63,093 bases of DNA, from positions 1 through 63,093 of the forward strand of contig CAKSPU010000008.1 of assembly GCA_934486875.1 (NCBI GenBank), given 5' to 3'. Made by a program: the position numbers and the translations under genes. Within the stretch, counting starts at the first letter, position 1; the number at the start of each line of letters is the position of its first letter. Shown one piece after another: positions 50,709 through 58,915 of this stretch. The DNA comes from an uncultured Oscillospiraceae bacterium. Its GTDB lineage: Bacteria; Bacillota; Clostridia; Oscillospirales; Ruminococcaceae. The notes under the pieces are model-generated. The model did not search any database and was not told where the DNA came from. It was given only the letters and a program-made list of their open reading frames with translations.

Positions 50709-51806
50709 TTATGAATTGAGGGAATCTATTGCAGCCTGAGCGTGGTCAACATAGATCTGTCTGATAGCCTCGTTCTCACCGAGACCTCTCAGCAGGCATA
50801 CCACCTCATAGCCTTCGTTTTCAAATGCAGTCTTCCAGGAGCCGTCCTCGTCGCCTGCCATATCGTTGTTGGCGTGGTCGCCTGCAACTACCATAAGGGG
50901 CTCAAGAACAACTCTCTTGTAATTGCCCTCCTTTACCTTTGCGAGAACATCGTCAAGGCTGGGGGAAGCTTCAACAGTACCTACATAGTAGTTTGCAAAG
51001 CCCATATCTGTGAGAGTATCCTGCATTTTGGAGTATACGGAGTTGGAGTCAGCCTCTGTGCCGTGACCCATAAAGCAGATAGCGGTCTCGCCGTCATCAT
51101 ACTCAGATGTCCAGTCGGTGATAGCCTTTGCTACACGGTCAAAGTCATCATCGCTTGTGAGAAGAGGTGCGCCGAATACTACCTTGTCAAATGCATCGGA
51201 GTAATTTGCAGCAGTATCAACGATCTCATCATATTCAAGACCGTTCATAAGGTGTGTGGGCTGGATAACGAGGTTCTTTACGCCGTTGTCAGCAGCACGC
51301 CGGAGAGCGGCGTTAAGGTCGTCGATGAGAATGCCATCACGTCTCTGAACGTGGTCGATAACGATGTTTGCGGTAAAGCCTCTTCTTACGGAATAATCGG
51401 GAAATGCAGTCTCCAGGTCATTCTCGATAGCGCCGATAGTAAGACGGCGGCTGTCATTGAAGCTTGTGCCGAAGCTTACTGCGAGAAGCTCATTCTCGCC
51501 GATCTCGTCCTGATTTCTGATATTGTCGAGGGAAGCATCGCCTGTGTTGTAGTTCTCCTCGTCCTCGGCATCTTCTTCGGAAGATGAGTTTTCCTCGGAA
51601 GATGAGTCTTCTTCAGAAGATGAATTTTCCTCTGCAACCTCTTCGGCAGATGTTTCCTCAGAAGCGTCTGCCTGAGTGTCCTCAGCCTGAACGGTTTCGG
51701 AAGCGGTCTCAGCAGATGTGTCGGCAGTGCTGTCGGTATTACCGCCGCAGGCTGTCATAATGCAGAGTGCAGTCATTGCTGCAAGGATAAGCTTTAAGTT
51801 CTTCAT
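50709..51806 (-). CDS. cbiK: Lipid-anchored CbiK-type sirohydrochlorin cobaltochelatase
   Basis: A 365-residue class II chelatase fused to a lipoprotein signal (IMTAC lipobox). Residues about 25-85 are an acidic Ser/Glu linker with SSSEE repeats. The chelatase (about 95-365) begins LLAVSFGTSFNDSRRLTIGAIE. Metal and active-site residues of CbiK are kept: His185 in PTHLMNGLEYDE, Glu279 in GTVEASPSLDD and His311 in MVVAGDHANNDMAGDEDGSW. CbiK normally inserts Co2+ into sirohydrochlorin in the cytoplasm; here the protein should face outward. I chose the ATG at 51806, 8 bases after GGAGG. It is the first gene under the cobalamin riboswitch. Confidence 0.9.
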   Translation of the reverse strand: MKNLKLILAAMTALCIMTACGGNTDSTADTSAETASETVQAEDTQADASEETSAEEVAEENSSSEEDSSSEENSSSEEDAEDEENYNTGDASLDNIRNQDEIGENELLAVSFGTSFNDSRRLTIGAIENDLETAFPDYSVRRGFTANIVIDHVQRRDGILIDDLNAALRRAADNGVKNLVIQPTHLMNGLEYDEIVDTAANYSDAFDKVVFGAPLLTSDDDFDRVAKAITDWTSEYDDGETAICFMGHGTEADSNSVYSKMQDTLTDMGFANYYVGTVEASPSLDDVLAKVKEGNYKRVVLEPLMVVAGDHANNDMAGDEDGSWKTAFENEGYEVVCLLRGLGENEAIRQIYVDHAQAAIDSLNS

Positions 51807-51843
51807 AAAATTTTCCTCCATTTTCGGAGGCATTGACATTGAT

Positions 51844-51874
51844 TAAAAAATCCCTCTTACTTTCGTAAAGAGGG
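51844..51874 (-). terminator. Terminator of the cobalamin riboswitch expression platform
   Basis: On the minus strand CCCTCTTTAC pairs with GTAAGAGGG around GAAA and is followed by ATTTTTTAAT. It lies between the aptamer and the cbiK start codon, so it fits transcriptional control by B12. Between aptamer and terminator are two more stems (GGAATATGC…GCGTATATTCC, and GACACCG…CGGGGTC) that may form the antiterminator. Confidence 0.8.
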
Positions 51875-51977
51875 TACAGTAAACAAGACCCCGCCTGTGA
51901 GCGGTGTCCGAAAATTGTACGATCAATACCTCGTGATCTTGGAATATACGCAAAAAGCATATTCCCTGTACAGATAA

Positions 51978-52180
51978 ACGGCAGGTTTCCTGACTTAAAG
52001 ATCATCACTCACGGAGCGTCTTCCCGACCAAAAGATCAGTGACTGCCTTTTATCAAGGCTATGCCCGTTCATTCCCTTTTCACAGTGACGAGATCGTGCA
52101 GGTCTTGCACCTGCTTCCCTTTTACCCTCGGACCGAACAGCTATATATAACAGCACATCCGCCGAGGCACCGTTTACCAT
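51978..52180 (-). ncRNA. Cobalamin riboswitch aptamer
   Basis: Read on the minus strand, the conserved parts occur in the right order. They are GGTGCC (52172-52167), AAAGGGAAGCAGGTGCAAG, ACCTGCACGATCTCGTCACTGT, GCAGTCACTG, GGGAAGACGC, GAGTGATGATC and the B12 box AAGTCAGGAAACCTGCC (51997-51981). Adenosyl- or methylcobalamin binding to this class usually turns expression off. It lies 172 bp before cbiK with a terminator between. The gene-free gap 51807-52436 contains this aptamer, its platform, a probable minus-strand promoter region near 52200-52240, and the promoter of the divergent YitT gene. Confidence 0.96.
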
Positions 52181-52352
52181 ATTAAATTTTTATAATAGAC
52201 TTGTATGCATACTCTATCCTTTTAATTATACCACAAGAAATATCCTTTTCAAGCCATTTCCCGCAAAATCATAGCCTTGCACATATGGATTTCTGCGATA
52301 ATCAAAAAATTAGTAAGTTCCGACAAAATATTTTTGTTTATCTTTTCAGGCG

Positions 52353-52381
52353 TTGACAGATTTTCGTAAAAATATTATACT
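52353..52381 (+). promoter_or_regulatory. Sigma-A promoter of the YitT-family gene
   Basis: TTGACA (52353-52358) and TATACT (52376-52381) are 17 bp apart, 55 bp before the start codon. A lone half-end of the MITE-like family (AATACTAATAAC) follows at 52399-52410. Confidence 0.7.
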
Positions 52382-52436
52382 ATTATTATAGAGTATATAA
52401 TACTAATAACAACAAAAAGAAGGAGCGAGCACATTA

Positions 52437-53324
52437 ATGAAAAAAAGCGATTTTTTCAGCGAATTTAAGCCGATGAATTTCCTGATGCTCTTTATTGCGG
52501 GCATCATCAACGCAGTGGGCGTAAACCTGTTCCTTGCCCCTGTTCATCTTTACGACAGCGGAATTTCGGGAACATCAATGCTGTTCAGCTGGCTGATACC
52601 CGCTGTTCCTATGTCGGTATTCCTCATAATTTTAAACGTTCCCCTGTTTATTTTCGGAACGAAAATGCAGGGTATGCACTTTACGGTGTATTCCATTTTT
52701 GCGGTCATAATTTATTCGGCTGCCTCCTATGTACTTACATATCTCTGCGGCTTCGACCTGAGCGCAGGCTCACCTATCACGAAAAATGACCTGCTTCTCT
52801 GTGCCATTTTCGGCGGACTTATCTCAGGTGTGGGCAGCGGTCTTACCATTCGCTTCGGCGGTGCTATCGACGGCATCGAAGTTATGGCGGTCATCTTTGC
52901 AAAGCGCCTTGGTCTTACCGTGGGCAACTTCGTTATGATATACAATGCCGTGCTTTACGTCGCTGCGGGAATCATTCTCGGTGATTTCATACTTCCTCTT
53001 TACTCCATAATCACCTATTGCGCAGCCATCAAGACCGTTGACTTCATTGTTGAGGGCTTCGACAAGGCAAAGTCCGCTATGATAATCACAAGCAAAAAGG
53101 ACGAGATAAGCGAGGATCTTTCCGAGACCTTTGGTCACGGCATCACCCATATCCGCTCCCACGGCTATTACAAGGGAAATGAGCAGACTATCATCTACTT
53201 TGTTGTGAACCGTTTCCAGATAGGAAAGCTCAAGGCTATCGTGGCAAAACACGACCCAAAGGCATTCGTTACCATCACCGATGTTTCGGATATTATGGGC
53301 AGCAGCCTTAAAAATGACAAATAA
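52437..53324 (+). CDS. YitT family membrane protein (DUF161/DUF2179)
   Basis: A 295-residue protein. About five helices (residues 15-200) carry the YitT motifs IINAVGVNLFLAPVHLYDSGISGTSML and GLISGVGSGLTIRFGGAIDGIEVMAV. The C-terminal cytoplasmic DUF2179 domain (about 205-290) reads DEISEDLSETFGHGITHIRSHGYYKGNEQTIIYFVVNRFQIGKLKAIV. Its biochemical role is not known. AAGAAGGAG precedes the start. It diverges from the riboswitch-led operon. Confidence 0.92.
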   Translation: MKKSDFFSEFKPMNFLMLFIAGIINAVGVNLFLAPVHLYDSGISGTSMLFSWLIPAVPMSVFLIILNVPLFIFGTKMQGMHFTVYSIFAVIIYSAASYVLTYLCGFDLSAGSPITKNDLLLCAIFGGLISGVGSGLTIRFGGAIDGIEVMAVIFAKRLGLTVGNFVMIYNAVLYVAAGIILGDFILPLYSIITYCAAIKTVDFIVEGFDKAKSAMIITSKKDEISEDLSETFGHGITHIRSHGYYKGNEQTIIYFVVNRFQIGKLKAIVAKHDPKAFVTITDVSDIMGSSLKNDK

Positions 53325-53333
53325 TATCAGAAG

Positions 53334-53407
53334 TGCCCCCGCCATTTGACGGGGGCATCTATACAATAAGCTCCGTTCCCTTTTTTGGGAACGGAGCCAT
53401 TTTTTTA
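53334..53407 (+). terminator. Double-hairpin terminator after the YitT-family gene
   Basis: The first stem is TGCCCCCG/CGGGGGCA (53334-53357). The second, GCTCCGTTCCC/GGGAACGGAGC (53370-53397), is followed by CATTTTTTT. The second stem lies only 20 bp after the gatB stop on the other strand and may serve both directions. Confidence 0.85.
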
Positions 53408-53416
53408 TGCTTTTGA

Positions 53417-54868
53417 TTATAAAGACTTAAGCTTCTTTTCAAGCTCTTCCTTTACTACCTTAGGTGTTGCGGCACCTCTCAGCTCCTTGTTGCACTGTCC
53501 CATAAGGAAGCCGAATACCTTGACATCGCCGCTCTTGTACTGATCAACAGCCTTTTCGTTGGCAGCAAGCACCTTTTCGATAACTTCGAGCACCTTGCCC
53601 GTGTCGCTTACGATGAGCATACCCTCACGCTTTGCGATATCCTCGGGATCGCCGCCATTTTCAGCCATTTCACGGAAGATCTCCTTGGCATCGTTCTTTG
53701 TCACCTTGTCGGTGTCGGACATCTCAACAAGCTTTGCAACCTCAGCAGCTGTGAACATAGGCTTGTCAATGTCGATCTCGCCCAGGTTCATACGTCTCAT
53801 AATTTCACCGTTGATGAAGTTTACGAGAGACTTGGGATTGTTGTAGCTCTTAAAAGCTTCCTCAAAGAGGTCGGATATCTTCTTGGTGTTGACGATAACT
53901 CTTGCTTCCTTTTCGGGAATGCCGAAGCCGATGTACTTTGCAAGTCTGTCCTTGGGCATTTCGGGGAGAGAGTTCCTGATCCTTTCAAGATCCTCGTCAT
54001 AGAAGTTTACCTGTAAGATATCGGGATCGGGGAAATATTTGTAATCGTGAGCGTCTTCCTTGGTTCTCATAGACTTGGTCTCGCCACGGTTAGCGTCGAA
54101 ACGTCTTGTCTCCTGAACTATCTTGCCGCCTCTGTCGAGTATCTGTGCCTGGCGCTTTATCTCGAACTCAATGGTGCGGTAAATGGACTTAAGGGAGTTT
54201 ACGTTCTTTATCTCGGCTCTTGTACCGAACTCGGTGTCGCCCTTCTTCATAAGGGACACGTTAACGTCCGCACGGATAGAGCCCTGCTCCATTTTACAGT
54301 CGGAAACGCCTGTGTACTGGAGAAGAAGTGCAATAGTCTCAACGAGAGTCCTTGCCTCCTCGGGAGAGGACATATCGGGCTCGGTAACTATCTCGATAAG
54401 AGGCACACCGCAGCGGTTGTAGTCGCAGAGGGAAACGCCGTTCAAGTCATCGTGGATAAGCTTTCCTGCGTCCTCTTCAAGGTGGATACGGTTGATGCGG
54501 ATAGTTTTCTGCTTCTTCTCGCCGTTCTCCTCGTACTCAATGGGCACGTTTCCGTTGATGCAGAGGGGAAGTGGCATCTGGGATATCTGATATGCCTTGG
54601 GAAGGTCGGGATAGAAATAGTTCTTTCTGTCGAAAACTGAGAACTTGTTGATGTCGCAGTTAAGGGCATAGCCTGCCTTTACCGCATACTCAACGGCGGT
54701 CTGATTGATAACGGGAAGAGTTCCGGGCATACCCGAGCAAACAGGACAGCAGCGGGTGTTTCTTTCACCGCCGAATTCAGCGGAGCAGGTGCAGAACACC
54801 TTGGAATTGGTGAGCAGCTCCGAATGTATTTCAAGACCGATAACGGGAATGTAATCTGATACTGACAT
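53417..54868 (-). CDS. gatB: Asp/Glu-tRNA amidotransferase subunit B GatB
   Basis: A 483-residue GatB. Landmarks are IPVIGLEIHSELLT, FCTCSAEFGGERNTRCCPVCSGMPGTLPVIN (zinc Cys), DLPKAYQISQM, IRINRIHLEEDAGKLIH and RFDANRGETKSMRTKEDAHDYKYFPDPD, with the C-terminal YqeY/tail domain. GatCAB amidates Glu-tRNA(Gln) and/or Asp-tRNA(Asn). I chose the ATG at 54868 because AGAAAGGG precedes it at normal distance; the GTG 12 bases upstream touches that site. It is the third gene in gatC-gatA-gatB. Confidence 0.97.
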   Translation of the reverse strand: MSVSDYIPVIGLEIHSELLTNSKVFCTCSAEFGGERNTRCCPVCSGMPGTLPVINQTAVEYAVKAGYALNCDINKFSVFDRKNYFYPDLPKAYQISQMPLPLCINGNVPIEYEENGEKKQKTIRINRIHLEEDAGKLIHDDLNGVSLCDYNRCGVPLIEIVTEPDMSSPEEARTLVETIALLLQYTGVSDCKMEQGSIRADVNVSLMKKGDTEFGTRAEIKNVNSLKSIYRTIEFEIKRQAQILDRGGKIVQETRRFDANRGETKSMRTKEDAHDYKYFPDPDILQVNFYDEDLERIRNSLPEMPKDRLAKYIGFGIPEKEARVIVNTKKISDLFEEAFKSYNNPKSLVNFINGEIMRRMNLGEIDIDKPMFTAAEVAKLVEMSDTDKVTKNDAKEIFREMAENGGDPEDIAKREGMLIVSDTGKVLEVIEKVLAANEKAVDQYKSGDVKVFGFLMGQCNKELRGAATPKVVKEELEKKLKSL

Positions 54869-54889
54869 TGCTTCATTCACCCTTTCTGA

Positions 54890-56341
54890 TCATATTTTTG
54901 CCGCAATGCGGTCAAAGTTCTTTTCAAATGCGTCTGCGGCACCGATAATGGAAGCCTCGTCCCACATTCTGCCGATAAGGGACATTCCGATAGGCATACC
55001 CTTTTCGTCATATCCGCAGGTGGTGGAAATTGCGGGGAGAGAAGCGATGTTTACGGTAACTGTGCAGATATCTGCCTGATACATCTTCTTGGGATCGCTG
55101 ATGTTCTCATTTACGCCGTAAGCTACTGTGGGAGCTGTGGGAGTGAGGATCATATCGCACTTGCCGAAGATCTCGCTGTATTCCTCACGTATCTTCTGCT
55201 TTAATGCCATAGCTTTGCCGTAGTATGCGTCATAGTAGCCGGAGCAGAGAGCGTAGTTTCCGAGGAGGATACGTCTCTTTACCTCGTCGCCGAAGCCCTC
55301 GCTTCTTGAAGCGGTGATGAGCTCGTTGTAATTTCCTGTGATGTCGCTTCTGTGACCGTACTTTATGCCGTCGTAACGGGAAAGGTTGGAGGAAGCTTCT
55401 GCGGAGGAAATGAGGTAATATGCGGCAACTGCATATTTAAGAGAGGGCATTGAGCATTCAACAAGCTCTGCGCCCATTGCCCTGTACTTGTCAGCAGCGG
55501 CAAGAACTGTCTTTTTAACAACATCGTCGATGCCCTCTGCATAGAACTCAGCGGGAATTGCGATCTTTACACCCTTCATATCCATACCTATCTTTGAAGT
55601 ATAGTCATCAACGGGGTTCTTGGAAACAGTGCCGTCGTGGGGGTCATAGCCTGCAATGGTGTTGAGGATAATTCCGCAGTCCTCGGCGCTTCTTGCGATA
55701 GGACCTATCTGGTCAAGGGAGCTTGCAAAAGCCACGAGACCGTAACGGGAAACTCTTCCGTAGGTGGGCTTTAAGCCTGTAACGCCGCAGAAAGATGAGG
55801 GCTGACGGATAGATCCGCCTGTATCGGAGCCCAGAGCCGCAGCACAGAGATCAGCGCCCACAGCGGCAGCGGAGCCGCCCGAGGAACCGCCGGGAACTCT
55901 TGATGTATCATAAGGGTTCTTGGTCTTTCTGAAAGCGGAGGTCTGTGTTGAGCCGCCCATAGCGAACTCGTCCATAGAGGTCTTTCCGAGCATCACTATA
56001 TTTTCGGCTTCCAGCTTCTCCATAACGGTAGCGTTATAGGGAGGAATGAAGTTTTCCAGCATCTTTGAAGCGCAGGTGGTCTTAACGCCGTCTGTGCAGA
56101 TGTTATCCTTGACAGCAAGGGGTATGCCGCAGAGAGGGGAAGCCTCACCCGCATTGATCTTCTTCTGAGCAGCCTCGGCAGCAGCCATAGCGCCCTCTTC
56201 AGTGACGGTGATGTAGCTCTCAACGCTGCCGTCAACAGCCTTTATCCTGTCGATATACGCCTTGGTGAGCTCGGGGGAGGAAATTTCCCTGCTGTCGAGC
56301 TTACTGCGCATTTCCTTTATGGTAAGGGAAGTAATGTCCAT
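54890..56341 (-). CDS. gatA: Asp/Glu-tRNA amidotransferase subunit A GatA
   Basis: A 483-residue amidase-signature enzyme. The catalytic Lys is in CGIPLAVKDNICTDG, the cis-Ser is in GGSTQTSAF, and the nucleophile region is RVPGGSSGGSAAAVGADLCAAALGSDTGGSIRQPSSFCG. It releases ammonia from Gln for the GatB reaction. It lies between gatC (19 bp upstream) and gatB. Confidence 0.97.
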   Translation of the reverse strand: MDITSLTIKEMRSKLDSREISSPELTKAYIDRIKAVDGSVESYITVTEEGAMAAAEAAQKKINAGEASPLCGIPLAVKDNICTDGVKTTCASKMLENFIPPYNATVMEKLEAENIVMLGKTSMDEFAMGGSTQTSAFRKTKNPYDTSRVPGGSSGGSAAAVGADLCAAALGSDTGGSIRQPSSFCGVTGLKPTYGRVSRYGLVAFASSLDQIGPIARSAEDCGIILNTIAGYDPHDGTVSKNPVDDYTSKIGMDMKGVKIAIPAEFYAEGIDDVVKKTVLAAADKYRAMGAELVECSMPSLKYAVAAYYLISSAEASSNLSRYDGIKYGHRSDITGNYNELITASRSEGFGDEVKRRILLGNYALCSGYYDAYYGKAMALKQKIREEYSEIFGKCDMILTPTAPTVAYGVNENISDPKKMYQADICTVTVNIASLPAISTTCGYDEKGMPIGMSLIGRMWDEASIIGAADAFEKNFDRIAAKI

Positions 56342-56360
56342 AAATACAACTCCTTATTTT

Positions 56361-56639
56361 TTATTCAACGACCTTGGGAACAACAAAGCAGTTTTCGCTC
56401 TGAACAGCGTTCTGCAAAAGCTTTTCGGTGGGGAGAGAGGGCTTTGCCTCGTCCTTTCTGAGATCCTTAAGATATACGTTGTGGTTATCCTTGAGGGGAT
56501 CGTAGGTGATGTCTATTTCCTTGATGGTATCCATAATTTCGATGATGCTTGTCATATCGCTTACAGCCTGTTCAAGCTCTTCATCAGTAAAGTTCAGCTT
56601 GGCAAGCTTTGCAAGGTATCTGACCATATCGTGATCCAT
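56361..56639 (-). CDS. gatC: Asp/Glu-tRNA amidotransferase subunit C GatC
   Basis: A 92-residue GatC, normal size. It contains DMVRYLAKLAKLNFTDEELEQAVSDMTSIIEIMDTIKEIDI and the C-terminal QSENCFVVPKVVE. It wraps between GatA and GatB to stabilise the complex. I chose the ATG at 56639 because AGAGGAA precedes it; the upstream open frame covers the promoter. First gene of the operon. Confidence 0.95.
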   Translation of the reverse strand: MDHDMVRYLAKLAKLNFTDEELEQAVSDMTSIIEIMDTIKEIDITYDPLKDNHNVYLKDLRKDEAKPSLPTEKLLQNAVQSENCFVVPKVVE

Positions 56640-56702
56640 ATGATTTCCTCTTTTCTCTTGATTTTTCCGCCGCATTTTTTCAGCAGGCAACAATACTTTG
56701 TT

Positions 56703-56731
56703 ATTATACCATATATTTTGTGATTTTGCAA
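56703..56731 (-). promoter_or_regulatory. Sigma-A promoter of gatCAB
   Basis: On the minus strand TTGCAA (56731-56726) and TATAAT (56708-56703) are 17 bp apart, about 64 bp before gatC. Confidence 0.75.
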
Positions 56732-56773
56732 GTATTTTTGCGGGCATATTTCAAATCATTTGTCCTGTGAGAC

Positions 56774-56808
56774 AAAAAATCGGCAGATACATTTGCGCAT
56801 CTGCCGAT
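56774..56808 (-). terminator. Terminator of the small membrane protein gene
   Basis: On the minus strand ATCGGCAGAT pairs with ATCTGCCGAT and is followed by TTTTTTGT. Confidence 0.85.
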
Positions 56809-56816
56809 AAAATTAT

Positions 56817-57254
56817 TTACTTGCCGTCCTTTTTCGACAGCTCATCAAGCTGAGCGGACACTTTTTCGAGATAATATGCACAGACCTTTGTCGTTTCAGC
56901 CATTTCGCCAAAGGCTTTCAGCTTATAGTATGAGCTAAGTCCCACTGCGATGACGATAAGTCCCAGACAGATGAGCAAAGCGGCTATCGTTCCCGAATTT
57001 TCGATTTGTCCGATCCCAGTAATTATTAAAATTATGCCTATCACAAGGGGAACTATCAGATTCAGCCTTGCAACTCCCTGAACATTTGACCCCGATGATA
57101 AAAAGCTGTTGCTTATTTCTTCGTTTTCATTTTCCTCGGTCTCATATTCCGCTTCCGTTTCTTCTTCGGGGTGCTCCTGACTGTAGTATTCCTCCAAAAC
57201 GCTGTCAAACTCAGTCAAATTGTCGTTTTCCGCTTTTACATCGTTTTTACTCAT
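56817..57254 (-). CDS. Hypothetical two-helix membrane protein
   Basis: A 145-residue protein that I do not recognise. Residues about 1-55 are acidic and charged (EEYYSQEHPEEETEAEYETEENENEE). Two helices follow (LNLIVPLVIGIILIITGIG, and TIAALLICLGLIVIAVGLSSYY), then a C-terminal helix that could be a coiled coil (YLEKVSAQLDELSKKDGK). Both ends should face the cytoplasm. GGAGGG precedes the ATG at 57254. It lies between gatC and the M50 gene and has its own terminator. Confidence 0.75.
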   Translation of the reverse strand: MSKNDVKAENDNLTEFDSVLEEYYSQEHPEEETEAEYETEENENEEISNSFLSSGSNVQGVARLNLIVPLVIGIILIITGIGQIENSGTIAALLICLGLIVIAVGLSSYYKLKAFGEMAETTKVCAYYLEKVSAQLDELSKKDGK

Positions 57255-57404
57255 TTTCAAATCCCTCCGCAGACCACATCTTTAATACATTATACACTGT
57301 ATCAAACACCAAATGGTGTGCTGACAGCTAACATCATATTAACAAAGTGTAAAAAGTCCACTGTTATTTTCTTCTCATTTATGAGAACATTTTTCAAAAC
57401 CCAC

Positions 57405-57433
57405 TTGTAATTTCCGGATAAATAATGTATAAT
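57405..57433 (+). promoter_or_regulatory. Sigma-A promoter of the M50-scpAB operon
   Basis: TTGTAA (57405-57410) and TATAAT (57428-57433) are 17 bp apart, 31 bp before the start codon. Confidence 0.8.
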
Positions 57434-57464
57434 TAAACTGTATAATTATTTTCTGAGGTGTTTT

Positions 57465-58136
57465 ATGAACGAAACAATACTCGATTATCTTATAAAAGCC
57501 CTTGTGCTCTTCACCGCCGTACCCGTCCACGAGTGCGCCCACGCCTGGGTCGCTGAGAAAATGGGCGATGACACGGGAAGAAAGCAGGGACGCATCACCC
57601 TGAACCCCTTTGCCCACCTGACACTGTGGGGCTCGCTTATGATGATTCTTGTGGGCTTCGGCTGGGGCAAGCCCGTAAGCGTTGACCCAAGAAACTTCAA
57701 GAATCCCAAAAAGGGAATGGTGCTCACCTCTCTTGCAGGCCCCGCATCTAACTTCATTATGGCGTTTCTGTCAATGATAGTTTACAAGGTCCTTGCGTTT
57801 TTAAGCTTTGCAAAGGACAGCAGCACCCTTGATATGCTTGCAACGGTATTTGTGTACATCACCCTTATAAACATATCCCTGGCTGTGTTCAATTTTCTGC
57901 CCATACCGCCTCTTGACGGCTCAAAGATATTCAACGCCATTCTTCCCGAAAAATGGTACTTCACCATTATGAAGTATGAAAATTTCATCTTCATTGCGCT
58001 GATAATCCTTGTGTATTCGGGTCTCCTTGACACTCCTCTCAGCTTTTTGCAGGACAAGGTGATCGACGTTATGCTCTCCCTTACAGGCTGGGTGGACAAA
58101 ATAATGACGCTTCTTATCGCAGGCGGCATAATATGA
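57465..58136 (+). CDS. Site-2 protease family (M50) membrane metalloprotease
   Basis: A 223-residue M50 protein with about five to six helices. The zinc site is VPVHECAHAW (His22, Glu23, His26). The third ligand region is FLPIPPLDGSKIF, a Asp in NxxPxxxxDG. Family members cut membrane-embedded substrates in regulated proteolysis; this YwhC-like short form has no known substrate. It heads an operon with scpA, whose ATG overlaps its stop by 4 bp. Confidence 0.92.
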   Translation: MNETILDYLIKALVLFTAVPVHECAHAWVAEKMGDDTGRKQGRITLNPFAHLTLWGSLMMILVGFGWGKPVSVDPRNFKNPKKGMVLTSLAGPASNFIMAFLSMIVYKVLAFLSFAKDSSTLDMLATVFVYITLINISLAVFNFLPIPPLDGSKIFNAILPEKWYFTIMKYENFIFIALIILVYSGLLDTPLSFLQDKVIDVMLSLTGWVDKIMTLLIAGGII

Positions 58137-58915
58137 GCGAATTATCATTCAGGCTGGAAGTTTTCGAGGGTCCCCTCGACCTGCTTCTCCACCTTATCTC
58201 AAAGCACAAGCTGAACATCAACGATATCCCCATTATGACCCTTGTGGAGCAGTATCTTGCATATATTTCCGATATGGCGGAGCAGGATATGGAAATTGCG
58301 GGGGAATTTCTTGAAATGGCGGCAAGGCTCATTTACATCAAGACCGTTTCCCTCCTGCCCCGAAAGGAAGAGGCAGAAACGCTGAAAAAGGAGCTGGAGG
58401 GCAGGCTTATCGAATATTCTCTCTGCAAGGCGGCGGCTGTGCTTATGAGGGAGAAATATCTCGGCGATGCATACAGCGTCAGAAAGCCTATGAAAATAGA
58501 AACAGACAGCACCTACAGCCGTCATCACGACCCCGAGGAGCTTTTGAAGGCATACAGGGGAATGGAGATAAAAAAGGACAAAAAGCCCCCAGAGCTTGCA
58601 CCCTCGGCTTTTTCAAAGCTGGTTTCAAAGAAATTTGTTTCCGTTTCCTCAAAGATAGTCACGGTGCTGAAAATGCTTTACAAGGAGGGAAAATGCTCCC
58701 TTGATGGCATTTTTTCGGGAATGACCGACCGTTCGGAAAGAGTTGCGGCATTCCTTGCGGTGCTGGAGCTTACCAAAACGGGACGAATACTTTTAAATGA
58801 CGATAACACCGAGGTCACATTCAACACGGCTTCGGACATTGATATAAACGAAAATGCGGTTTCCGAGTGGGAAACGGAGGAAAGGAGCGACAGCACAGAT
58901 GAAGCTGACGGATAA
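58133..58915 (+). CDS. scpA: Segregation and condensation protein A ScpA
   Basis: A 260-residue kleisin. The N-terminal block FRLEVFEGPLDLLLHLISKHKLNINDIPI and EMAARLIYIKTVSLLP are family signatures. The C-terminal winged helix includes LAVLELTKTGRILLNDDN. It bridges the SMC heads, with ScpB, for chromosome condensation. Its start overlaps the M50 stop (ATGA), and its end overlaps scpB by 17 bp. Confidence 0.96.
   Translation: MSELSFRLEVFEGPLDLLLHLISKHKLNINDIPIMTLVEQYLAYISDMAEQDMEIAGEFLEMAARLIYIKTVSLLPRKEEAETLKKELEGRLIEYSLCKAAAVLMREKYLGDAYSVRKPMKIETDSTYSRHHDPEELLKAYRGMEIKKDKKPPELAPSAFSKLVSKKFVSVSSKIVTVLKMLYKEGKCSLDGIFSGMTDRSERVAAFLAVLELTKTGRILLNDDNTEVTFNTASDIDINENAVSEWETEERSDSTDEADG

Noticed and set aside
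50742..51587. 281-codon open frame opposite the CbiK chelatase
   Set aside because: The minus-strand protein has conserved active-site residues and a lipobox. The plus-strand frame starts without a ribosome site.
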